This document shows, in pieces, positions 6,531 through 10,873 of a DNA stretch of 10,873 nucleotides. Below the pieces are notes generated by a model, which saw nothing but the letters and a program-made list of their open reading frames with translations, was not told where the DNA came from and made no database searches. Source of the stretch: Candidatus Nanoarchaeia archaeon (GTDB lineage Archaea; Nanobdellota; Nanobdellia; Tiddalikarchaeales; Tiddalikarchaeaceae); NCBI GenBank assembly GCA_028704265.1, contig JAQVLH010000023.1:1-10873 (forward strand), written 5' to 3'. The position numbers and the translations under genes were made by a program. The stretch's first letter is position 1, and every line of letters starts with the position of its first letter.

Positions 6531-6872
6531 ATGAATAATTCAAGAAGCATCTACTTAAATTATAATTATAAAAAACCTATTAAATTTATCTTGGCAGATG
6601 CATGCATTCCAAAAGAATTATGCAGATACATTGAAATTAATATGTTTAAACATTCCCCTAAAAAATATATTTTTATGCATGCTTGTTTAGATTCTGTAAT
6701 GGAAGAAATGAGTGATTACGGATTGAATGATTTTTGTTATTATTATAATGGAATGCTTTTAACTGCTGACAAGGGTTTTTTTAGCAAATATAAAAGCCAT
6801 AAATTATTTTATTATGAAGGGCTAAGCTGGAATAAGGTGCTGCAAAAAACTGCCAAATATATAAATTCTTAA
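6531..6872 (+). CDS. PIN-like domain protein (DUF5615/Mut7-C type), possible ribonuclease
   Basis: The 113-residue protein has the outline of PIN-like domains of the DUF5615/Mut7-C kind. An N-terminal strand ends in an acidic residue (FILADACIPKEL, D23), a central helix carries acidic residues (E58, E59, D62, D67), and a strand ends in the signature MLLTADKGFF (D80), close to the family's 'iiTaDkdF'. In PIN nucleases these acids bind the metal that cleaves RNA. Length fits the family. The first 17 residues are a Tyr/Asn-rich extension. Related proteins are often toxins paired with an antitoxin, but neither neighbour (HAD, PHP) looks like an antitoxin. The ATG is 20 bases after the HAD stop; a TATA-like run (about 6497-6506) overlaps the end of the HAD gene. 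The fold call is moderately confident. Confidence 0.6.
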   Translation: MNNSRSIYLNYNYKKPIKFILADACIPKELCRYIEINMFKHSPKKYIFMHACLDSVMEEMSDYGLNDFCYYYNGMLLTADKGFFSKYKSHKLFYYEGLSWNKVLQKTAKYINS

Positions 6873-6925
6873 AACCAAATAAATAACAATATTAATAAAA
6901 AGAAGTTTTTAACAATAACATTAAA

Positions 6926-7609
6926 ATGAAAGAATATGTTTATTTTGATTCACACATCCATATAAATAATGATAATTCTCCTGATTTTTTTATTGACATT
7001 TCCAAATTAAGCAAAACTTTAAAAGAGAATTCTTTAGATGGGTGCTTGGCAACAATTCATTCAAAAGAAGAGACTTACATTGATGATGTTAAATCTATCA
7101 GGAAATATTGCAGAGGTTATACAAATATTATACCTTGTGTTGAAGTAACTCAAAATATTAGGTTTAATGAATCTATGATAAATTGCCATGTAATGTATAT
7201 GGGCTGTGCAACTGATAATGATTTAAATTACGGCTCATGGTTTTGCCATGTTGATAAAAAAGGCGGACTTTTTTATCCTTATATTTCTCGCAGCAAATCT
7301 TTGTCAGAGGTTTTGGCAAATAATCAGAAAAATAAAAATAATGCACAAGTAAGCATTGCTGAATCAACAACTGACTGCAGTGATGTCAGATTTTTAAAAT
7401 CATTGGGCTTGACTGTTCTTTTAGGCACTGACAGTCACGTAACAAAAGGAAAATATTATACTTCCTGCTTAGGTACAAGAGGCACAATAATTAAAGCAAA
7501 AAAATTTAATTACACCACATTTATGCAGGCATTAAAAGATAATTCTTTTGGCTATTTTTCAGTGGATGATACTTTCAGGGAGTCTATAAATTGTGATTTA
7601 AATTTATAA
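6926..7609 (+). CDS. PHP-domain metal-dependent phosphoesterase
   Basis: The 227 residues carry the metal-ligand pattern of PHP phosphoesterases: FDSHIH (H10, H12), a His after a hydrophobic strand (ATIHS, H45), IIPCVEVT (E73), INCHVMYMG (H88) and near the C-terminus LLGTDSHV (D169, H171). PHP enzymes hydrolyse phosphoester bonds with two or three metal ions; members include histidinol phosphatase, RNase AM/TrpH and polymerase proofreading domains. The usual TDHDT motif is altered to TIHSK, so one acidic ligand may differ. The substrate cannot be assigned. The gene lies 53 bases after the PIN-like gene on the same strand, which would suit a nucleic-acid-processing pair, but that rests on proximity only. 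It converges on the DJ-1 gene with three bases between stop codons. Confidence 0.8.
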   Translation: MKEYVYFDSHIHINNDNSPDFFIDISKLSKTLKENSLDGCLATIHSKEETYIDDVKSIRKYCRGYTNIIPCVEVTQNIRFNESMINCHVMYMGCATDNDLNYGSWFCHVDKKGGLFYPYISRSKSLSEVLANNQKNKNNAQVSIAESTTDCSDVRFLKSLGLTVLLGTDSHVTKGKYYTSCLGTRGTIIKAKKFNYTTFMQALKDNSFGYFSVDDTFRESINCDLNL

Positions 7610-7612
7610 AAC

Positions 7613-8119
7613 TTATTTTTTTAACGCCTTAATTATTTCTCTAACAAAAGCTCTTGAAGCACTTGGTCCGTCAGCAGTGATGATTTTTCCGTCAACAACA
7701 AAATCTTCATCAACATATTTTGCGCCTTTGGAAGTAATCTTGTTAGCTAATGATTCTGAAACAGTTGCTCTTTTTCCCTTTAATATTCCTGCATTTGCAA
7801 GAATTACGGGAGCAATACATATTGCAGCAACAATTTTGTTCTCTTTATATGCGCTTTTTGCTAAATTTAATGTAGTTTCATTATTAAAATACTCAGATGT
7901 TCCGCTCCCTCCTATAAATATTATTGTGTCATAATTTTTTGCATCCGCATCTTTTAGCAAAATGTTGGGAGTAATAGTTTTTCCAAACATGCCTTTTGAT
8001 TCTTTAATCTCGGATGAAGCAATAACTAAACTTATCTTATTTTTTTCAAGCTCTTCTTTTGTTATAAAAAACTCTTCATCTCTAAAATTTTTATTTGCAA
8101 TTATTAATAATGCATTCAT
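7613..8119 (-). CDS. DJ-1/PfpI-family protein (class I glutamine-amidotransferase fold)
   Basis: The 168-residue length and motifs fit the DJ-1/ThiJ/PfpI family: MNALLIIANKNFRDEEF at the start, with E16 at the position of the conserved Glu; TIIFIGGSGTSEYF; AAICIAPVILANAGILKGKRAT with the nucleophile-elbow cysteine C100; and the C-terminal GKIITADGPSASRAFVREII. Members act as glyoxalases/deglycases, proteases, chaperones or oxidative-stress sensors. The residue after the cysteine is Ile (CIAP), whereas PfpI proteases have CHGP, so a protease-type Cys-His pair is unlikely and the DJ-1 side of the family (CAGP) is nearer. A TATA-like box lies about 27 bases before the ATG. The 200 bases upstream separate it from the divergent small-protein operon. 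Confidence 0.88.
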   Translation of the reverse strand: MNALLIIANKNFRDEEFFITKEELEKNKISLVIASSEIKESKGMFGKTITPNILLKDADAKNYDTIIFIGGSGTSEYFNNETTLNLAKSAYKENKIVAAICIAPVILANAGILKGKRATVSESLANKITSKGAKYVDEDFVVDGKIITADGPSASRAFVREIIKALKK

Positions 8120-8141
8120 ATTAAATAATAATAATCTTTTT

Positions 8142-8150
8142 TTTAAATAA
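8142..8150 (-). promoter_or_regulatory. TATA-like box of the DJ-1 gene
   Basis: The minus strand reads TTATTTAAA, centred about 27 bases before the ATG at 8119; a leaderless start is likely. Confidence 0.45.
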
Positions 8151-8207
8151 TTTTTTAATAAAAAAATATTTTTTAATTATTTTTTGCATATTTTTTTCAT
8201 TTAATAC

Positions 8208-8298
8208 TTTTAAATATTTGTTTTAACTTTTTTTTTAAATAAAGTTTTTAAATGATTGCCATCAATAATAGTATAACATTTTATTAAATGTTTAAAAC
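8208..8298 (+). promoter_or_regulatory. Promoter region of the small-protein operon, several TATA-like boxes
   Basis: Four TATA-like elements are stacked ahead of the basic-peptide gene: TTTTAAATATTT (about 8208-8219, the best match), TTTTTAAATAAAG (8231-8243), GTTTTTAAATG (8244-8254) and GTTTAAAAC (8290-8298). The first three would give leaders of about 45-80 bases carrying the Shine-Dalgarno. The last would start transcription near the ATG itself. Which one is active cannot be read from the sequence. Confidence 0.4.
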
Positions 8299-8302
8299 TC
8301 AT

Positions 8303-8309
8303 GAGGAGG
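8303..8309 (+). promoter_or_regulatory. Strong Shine-Dalgarno of the basic-peptide gene
   Basis: GAGGAGG ends ten bases before the ATG at 8320 and is the best ribosome-binding site in the window. It decides the start against an out-of-frame ATG at 8301 that overlaps it. Confidence 0.75.
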
Positions 8310-8319
8310 AAGTGTGGCC

Positions 8320-8400
8320 ATGGCACCTGTAAAAAAAGGAGCAAAGAAACCAGCTGCTAAAAAAGTAGCTAAGAAAGCACCTGCTAAAAAGAAAAAATAA
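8320..8400 (+). CDS. Tiny Lys/Ala/Pro-rich protein resembling a histone H1 C-terminal tail
   Basis: This 26-residue protein consists of Lys (12 of 26), Ala and Pro with a few Gly and Val, in repeats of the AKKPAAKK/AKKAPAKKKK type. There is no acidic or aromatic residue. The composition matches the disordered C-terminal tails of linker histone H1 and bacterial H1-like proteins, which neutralise and compact DNA; a DNA- or RNA-binding role is inferred from composition alone. Despite its size the gene is well supported by the GAGGAGG ribosome-binding site ten bases ahead, a TATA-rich upstream region and a sharp, purely basic composition over the whole frame. The stop is followed 17 bases later by a gene for a strongly acidic protein with its own ribosome-binding site, so the two are probably cotranscribed. 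Confidence 0.75.
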   Translation: MAPVKKGAKKPAAKKVAKKAPAKKKK

Positions 8401-8403
8401 TAA

Positions 8404-8408
8404 GAGGT
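8404..8408 (+). promoter_or_regulatory. Shine-Dalgarno of the acidic-peptide gene
   Basis: GAGGT ends nine bases before the ATG at 8418, inside the short gap after the basic-peptide stop; it supports translation of the second gene from a shared mRNA. Confidence 0.6.
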
Positions 8409-8417
8409 TTAAAAAAA

Positions 8418-8558
8418 ATGAACAACTACAATTTTAAAGCAAATGACGATGACGAAGAAATCGATGATGATGAAGACTTCGATGATGATGAATTAGAAGA
8501 TGAAGATATGGAAGATGAAGATTCATCAGATGATGAAGAATCCAGCGAGGATTATTAA
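8418..8558 (+). CDS. Tiny Asp/Glu-rich acidic protein
   Basis: The 46 residues hold 28 Asp or Glu and a single Lys. The first nine (MNNYNFKAN) are neutral, then the chain is nearly all D and E with scattered I, F, L and M, ending DSSDDEESSEDY. It must be intrinsically disordered. No family is recognised. Acidic chains of this kind act in eukaryotes as histone chaperones or DNA mimics (prothymosin alpha, for example); by analogy it could partner the basic protein encoded 17 bases upstream, but this is inference. The coding DNA is largely a GAT/GAA codon run (about 8446-8541), which could also expand and contract by slippage. GAGGT precedes the ATG by nine bases. T-runs of nine and eight follow the gene and probably end transcription. 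Confidence 0.72.
   Translation: MNNYNFKANDDDEEIDDDEDFDDDELEDEDMEDEDSSDDEESSEDY
8446..8541 (+). repeat. GAT/GAA trinucleotide-rich tract inside the acidic gene
   Basis: Nearly every codon is GAT, GAC or GAA, making an imperfect triplet repeat. It encodes the acidic core, and its length is likely to vary between strains. Confidence 0.6.
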
Positions 8559-8587
8559 TAATTGTCATTAACTTTTAATTAAATTTA

Positions 8588-8618
8588 TTTTTTTTTATTT
8601 AATTTTTTTTAAAAAAAC
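8588..8618 (+). terminator. T-tracts after the acidic gene, overlapping a TATA-like element
   Basis: Runs of nine T (8588-8596) and eight T (8603-8610) follow the acidic gene and suit archaeal termination. The second run continues into seven A, giving a TATA-like TTTTAAAA about 30 bases before the ATG at 8641, so the same stretch may also promote the next gene. Confidence 0.4.
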
Positions 8619-8640
8619 ACAAGAAGGATGAAATTAAAAC

Positions 8641-8805
8641 ATGAAATGTGATATATGTAAAAAAGCAGTAAAAAGTTTAACAAAATGCATTGAATGTGGT
8701 TCAATGTTTTGTGTTGATTGCGGCGAGCAAGTAAGAGAAAGATGCAGTATATGCATGCAATTTGAAAACGATTCTGATAACCAAGACAGTTCATCGGATG
8801 ATTAA
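8641..8805 (+). CDS. 54-residue protein with four CxxC zinc knuckles and an acidic tail
   Basis: The protein has C3-C6, C16-C19, C24-C27 and C35-C38, each a CxxC pair, separated by 9, 4 and 7 residues. Eight evenly paired cysteines in under 40 residues suggest two zinc ions in a cross-brace or double-treble-clef arrangement of the RING/FYVE/B-box kind; the exact family is not recognised. The last 13 residues (42-54) are Asp/Ser-rich and resemble the end of the acidic protein encoded just upstream. Small cross-brace modules usually mediate protein contacts, and RING forms recruit ubiquitin-type enzymes, but no such partner is seen here. The start is the ATG before the first knuckle; a GAAGG 13 bases upstream is a weak ribosome site and a TATA-like run lies about 30 bases ahead. 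Confidence 0.78.
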   Translation: MKCDICKKAVKSLTKCIECGSMFCVDCGEQVRERCSICMQFENDSDNQDSSSDD

Positions 8806-8841
8806 AAACTTAATTCTTTTATATTAATTTTTTTAAACAAT

Positions 8842-8849
8842 GGAAAGGT
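8842..8849 (+). promoter_or_regulatory. Shine-Dalgarno-like site of the DUF362 gene
   Basis: GGAAAGGT ends ten bases before the ATG at 8860. A TATA-like ATTTTTTTAAAC (8827-8838) lies about 27 bases before the same ATG, so either initiation mode is possible. Confidence 0.4.
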
Positions 8850-8859
8850 AAAATAATCA

Positions 8860-9936
8860 ATGTTTTCAGTTAACAAATGCGATTCTTATGATTCTAAAAT
8901 TATAAAAAAATCACTTAATTTTTGTTTGGCTGAATTAGGAGGATTAGATAAATTCATTAAAAAAGAAGATACGGTTTTAATAAAGCCTAATCTTTTAATG
9001 CCTGCTGTTCCTGAGCGTGCAGTATCAACTCATCCGGAAATAATAAAAGTATTAATAAATAAACTTAATAAAATAGGCTGCAAAATAATAATTGCTGATT
9101 CATCATCAGGGGATTATTCTTTTGAATGCATGGAAAATGTTTACAAAGAATGTGGTTATTCAAATTTTAAGGAAATAAGCAATGATTTTTCAAGCAAAGA
9201 ATACCAAAACAAATCAGGGTTTATAAAAAAATATGATTTAATTTCAGCATTTTTTAAGGCTGATAAGATAATTAATGTTTGTAAAGTAAAAACTCATATG
9301 CTTACAACAATGACTTGTGCTGTCAAGAATTTATTTGGTTTAATTGCCGGAAAAAATAAGACTTATTTTCATTCAAGATTCAGCACAGTTGATGATTTTT
9401 CAAAAATGCTTATTGATTTGGCAAAAATAGCAAAGCCATGCCTTAACATAGCTGATGGGGTTTTTGGTATGGAAGGGGAAGGGCCCAGTAGAGGAAAGAT
9501 AAAAAAATTAGGAATAATTGCAGCAAGCACTGATTGCTTTGAATTGGATTATAATATTTCAAAAATAATAGGCATTGATTATAAAAAAATACCTTATCTA
9601 AAACTTGCAAAAGATTATGGGTTATTCAAAGAAAATAATAAAAATTATTCAGATTATAAAACCCAGTTTAAAATACCTAATTCTGAATTGATTTCCAAAT
9701 TATTTAAATTAATTCCACCTAAATTAAGAAGCATATATATTGATTTTTTTGTAAAAAAACCATTCATAAAAGATACATGCATAGGCTGCGGCTTATGCGC
9801 TAAATCATGCCCTGCAAAAGCAATTTCAATAATAAAAGGAAAAGCTAAAATAAATTATTCAAAATGCATAAGGTGCTATTGCTGCCATGAAATATGCAGG
9901 TATAATGCGGTCGGCCTTAGAAAAGGAAAGACATAA
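8860..9936 (+). CDS. DUF362 protein with C-terminal two-cluster ferredoxin domain
   Basis: Residues 1-290 form a DUF362 domain. Visible blocks are VLIKPNLLMPAVPERAVSTH, IGCKIIIADSSSGD, ADKIINVCKVKTHMLTTMT followed by AVKNLFGLI, and the ADGVFGMEGEGPSRGK loop. Residues 300-350 are a bacterial-type ferredoxin with two [4Fe-4S] motifs: C307, C310, C313, C317-Pro and C336, C339, C342, C346. This two-part layout is common in archaea and anaerobic bacteria. The reaction is not established for most members; the clusters imply electron transfer or redox-dependent folding in an anaerobic cytoplasm. No signal peptide or membrane segment is visible. A second Cys (C341) beside C342 is unusual but leaves the cluster spacing intact. 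No operon partner clarifies the substrate. Confidence 0.9.
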   Translation: MFSVNKCDSYDSKIIKKSLNFCLAELGGLDKFIKKEDTVLIKPNLLMPAVPERAVSTHPEIIKVLINKLNKIGCKIIIADSSSGDYSFECMENVYKECGYSNFKEISNDFSSKEYQNKSGFIKKYDLISAFFKADKIINVCKVKTHMLTTMTCAVKNLFGLIAGKNKTYFHSRFSTVDDFSKMLIDLAKIAKPCLNIADGVFGMEGEGPSRGKIKKLGIIAASTDCFELDYNISKIIGIDYKKIPYLKLAKDYGLFKENNKNYSDYKTQFKIPNSELISKLFKLIPPKLRSIYIDFFVKKPFIKDTCIGCGLCAKSCPAKAISIIKGKAKINYSKCIRCYCCHEICRYNAVGLRKGKT

Positions 9937-9940
9937 ACAA

Positions 9941-9950
9941 CTTTTTAAAG
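9941..9950 (+). promoter_or_regulatory. TATA-like box of the histone-fold-like gene
   Basis: CTTTTTAAAG lies just after the DUF362 stop, centred about 27 bases before the ATG at 9973. This favours that ATG over the in-frame TTG at 9952, which lies only about 7 bases from the box. Confidence 0.5.
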
Positions 9951-9972
9951 ATTGATTTTTTTATTAATTATT

Positions 9973-10389
9973 ATGAGTGATGAAGAAAAAAAGCCTGAAA
10001 TTGAAGATGAAAAACTTGAGCTTGAAGAAGATTTAGATGAAGAAGAAGAGTCAAAAATGGCTTTTGCCAATGCAGAAATTGTAAGGCTTATCAAGAAGAA
10101 TTTGCCTGAAGGAAGAATGATAAAGAAAAGGGTAAAAGTCGGAATGAATAAGTTTTTGGAAGAAATGGCAACAGAAGTCTGTAAAAAATTAGCAAACGAG
10201 CCTTATTCTTACATTGAAATCGACATGCTTGAAAGGGCAATAGAGCCTTATAAAAACATTAAAAGCTTGGAAGTTGAAAAGAACAGAATCATTGCAAATC
10301 TTAACAAGATTAAAGCTGATTGCGATGTAATGGTTGACGATATCAACAGGAAATTTTCAATGTTCGAAACTGAAGAAAAAGAATATTGA
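9973..10389 (+). CDS. Histone-fold-like protein with acidic N-terminal tail and C-terminal coiled coil
   Basis: I start the protein at the ATG at 9973 (138 residues). An in-frame TTG at 9952 would add seven hydrophobic residues and leave no room for the promoter. Residues 1-28 are almost all Glu, Asp and Lys. Residues 30-93 resemble the archaeal histone fold: FANAEIVRLIKKNLPEGR matches helix 1 and the following loop, KFLEEMATEVCKKLAN matches helix 2 (VLEEMGEEI in HMf-type histones), and SYIEIDMLERAIEPY matches the final strand-helix (VKAEDIELAVKKF). Helix 2 is several residues shorter than normal and the DNA-contacting R-K-T segment is replaced. Residues 96-131 form a charged helix, probably a coiled coil. 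It may be a divergent nucleoid protein or a histone-fold scaffold; resemblance is by eye only. Confidence 0.62.
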   Translation: MSDEEKKPEIEDEKLELEEDLDEEEESKMAFANAEIVRLIKKNLPEGRMIKKRVKVGMNKFLEEMATEVCKKLANEPYSYIEIDMLERAIEPYKNIKSLEVEKNRIIANLNKIKADCDVMVDDINRKFSMFETEEKEY

Positions 10390-10440
10390 TTTTTTATTAT
10401 TATTTTTAAATTTACTTATTTTTTTAAAAAATATTTAATT

Positions 10441-10474
10441 TTTAATTATTTTTAGCATCATTTAATTATTTTTA
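10441..10474 (+). repeat. Short direct repeat in an AT-rich spacer
   Basis: TTTAATTATTTTTA occurs at 10441-10454 and again at 10461-10474. The spacer 10390-10513 also holds several T-runs that can end transcription of the gene before it. Low complexity makes chance likely. Confidence 0.35.
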
Positions 10475-10479
10475 AAAAC

Positions 10480-10489
10480 ATTTAAATAA
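10480..10489 (+). promoter_or_regulatory. TATA-like box of the small zinc-ribbon gene
   Basis: ATTTAAATAA is centred about 29 bases before the ATG at 10514, with no Shine-Dalgarno between: a clear leaderless arrangement. Confidence 0.5.
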
Positions 10490-10513
10490 TAAGTTAAATT
10501 ACCATAGATTTCA

Positions 10514-10696
10514 ATGGAAACAAAACTTTACGAATGCAAATTGTGTAATAAACCAATAAAAATATCTGGTAATTCCCTTGACGGCATTGTGCTTAATGAG
10601 GCAATTGATTTAAGATTTGATCCTACAATAATAAAAAATTATATACTCGGCCAAAAGATTAAATGTGCTTACTGCAAAAAGGAATATAAGATTTAA
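10514..10696 (+). CDS. 60-residue zinc-ribbon protein
   Basis: Two CxxC knuckles, C8-C11 (YECKLCNKPI) and C51-C54 (IKCAYCKKEYKI), flank a 39-residue insert, which fits a small zinc ribbon binding one zinc. The insert (GNSLDGIVLNEAIDLRFDPTIIKNYILG) has mixed hydrophobic and acidic character and may form a helical excursion, unusual in so small a ribbon. No family is recognised. Zinc ribbons of this size are found in transcription and translation accessory factors, so nucleic-acid or protein contact is a fair guess without direct support. The ATG is well placed after a TATA-like box. The gene stands alone: 124 bases of AT-rich spacer lie before it, and no other gene is confirmed after it. Confidence 0.78.
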   Translation: METKLYECKLCNKPIKISGNSLDGIVLNEAIDLRFDPTIIKNYILGQKIKCAYCKKEYKI

Positions 10697-10865
10697 TTTA
10701 TATTCAAATTTAATAAAAAAGTGGTTTTACAGAAACATTTTTAAAGGAATGAGAGTTTTTTTAATCATTATGTTGAGTTCATATTCTAGTTGTGTTTTAA
10801 TCGATAAATTTAAAAAATGATTGATTGTTAATTTAAATTACCGCAAAAACATTTAGGCTAGATAC
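10697..10865. other. AT-rich spacer with no convincing gene
   Basis: No supported coding region is seen on either strand. It contains a 16-codon frame (10770-10820) preceded by TTTTTAAAGG at the right distance, and a TTTAAATTA box (10832-10840) about 30 bases before the GC-rich end of the window. Both are suggestive only. Confidence 0.4.
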
Positions 10866-10873
10866 GGGCTCGT
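10866..10873 (+). tRNA. Possible 5' end of a tRNA gene, cut by the window
   Basis: The last eight bases, GGGCTCGT, look like a seven-base GC-rich acceptor strand followed by the invariant T8 of archaeal tRNAs, abruptly GC-rich in a very AT-rich spacer. A TATA-like TTTAAATTA is centred about 30 bases upstream. Eight bases cannot prove it, and the identity cannot be read. Confidence 0.25.

Noticed and set aside
6531..6872. The PIN-like protein as the toxin of a toxin-antitoxin module.
   Set aside because: Neither neighbour resembles an antitoxin: one is a HAD hydrolase and the other a PHP enzyme.
8120..8319. A structured regulatory RNA or riboswitch in the 200-base spacer before the small-protein operon.
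   Set aside because: The spacer is nearly pure A/T with stacked TATA-like boxes; I see no stable GC-paired helix or known aptamer core.
8301..8360. A 19-codon frame starting at an ATG that overlaps the Shine-Dalgarno at 8303-8309, out of frame with the basic-peptide gene.
   Set aside because: The ATG is explained as part of ATGAGGAGG; it has no ribosome site of its own, and the 8320 frame is better supported by composition and spacing.
8418..8558. The acidic frame as mere low-complexity DNA with no protein.
   Set aside because: Kept as a gene because it has a Shine-Dalgarno at proper spacing, an ATG, mixed GAT/GAC/GAA codons, a non-repetitive start and end, and a gene directly upstream.
8609..8794. 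A minus-strand open frame of 61 codons opposite the zinc-knuckle gene.
   Set aside because: Its product is a Cys/Leu/Phe-rich mirror of the CxxC gene; the plus strand shows regular cysteine pairs, so this is a shadow.
9952..9972. An in-frame TTG that would extend the histone-fold-like protein by seven residues.
   Set aside because: The added residues are hydrophobic, lie only a few bases after the TATA-like box and have no ribosome site; the ATG at 9973 fits better.

Overview
The window is very AT-rich and gene-dense. Several signs point to a DPANN-type archaeon, most plausibly a Woesearchaeota/Pacearchaeota-like lineage; this is an inference from gene content, not from a marker phylogeny. 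The signs are TATA-like boxes (TTTAAATA variants) about 26-30 bases before many start codons, as expected for leaderless archaeal transcripts; a single-OB SSB of the SOSS-B type; a histone-fold-like protein; a CxxC-x17-CxxC small protein; and many very short zinc-binding or charged proteins.

Layout. 1-612 is the 3' end of a cysteine-repeat protein, probably extracytoplasmic. Its stop is one base from the stop of an AbiEii-like nucleotidyltransferase (614-1414, minus). Diverging from that are a glutamate-5-kinase-like gene (1530-2297) and an EamA/DMT permease (2340-3167). A minus-strand block follows: a membrane-anchored coiled-coil protein (3183-3455), an OB-fold SSB (3525-3923) and an RG-rich zinc protein (4036-4293). 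A divergent promoter region leads to the plus-strand block cysS (4412-5818), HAD phosphatase (5857-6510), PIN-like protein (6531-6872) and PHP phosphoesterase (6926-7609). A DJ-1/PfpI gene (7613-8119, minus) converges on the PHP gene.

The right part holds the least ordinary content. It has three small genes at 8320-8400, 8418-8558 and 8641-8805. The first encodes a 26-residue Lys/Ala/Pro peptide resembling a histone H1 tail. The second, 17 bases on and probably cotranscribed, encodes a 46-residue Asp/Glu-rich peptide. The third encodes a 54-residue protein with four CxxC knuckles and an acidic tail. A DUF362 protein with two ferredoxin clusters (8860-9936), a histone-fold-like protein with acidic and coiled-coil extensions (9973-10389) and a 60-residue zinc ribbon (10514-10696) follow. 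The window ends on eight bases that could be the 5' end of a tRNA.

Cooperation. Most genes look individually promoted and functionally mixed (translation, amino-acid metabolism, transport, nucleic-acid binding). The clearest operon is the basic/acidic pair, the best candidate here for an undescribed two-component module. With the nearby histone-fold protein it hints at a chromatin or nucleic-acid-binding theme at 8320-10389, but that link is only positional. No insertion sequence, CRISPR array, rRNA or complete tRNA is visible, and no stretch above 300 bases lacks a gene.
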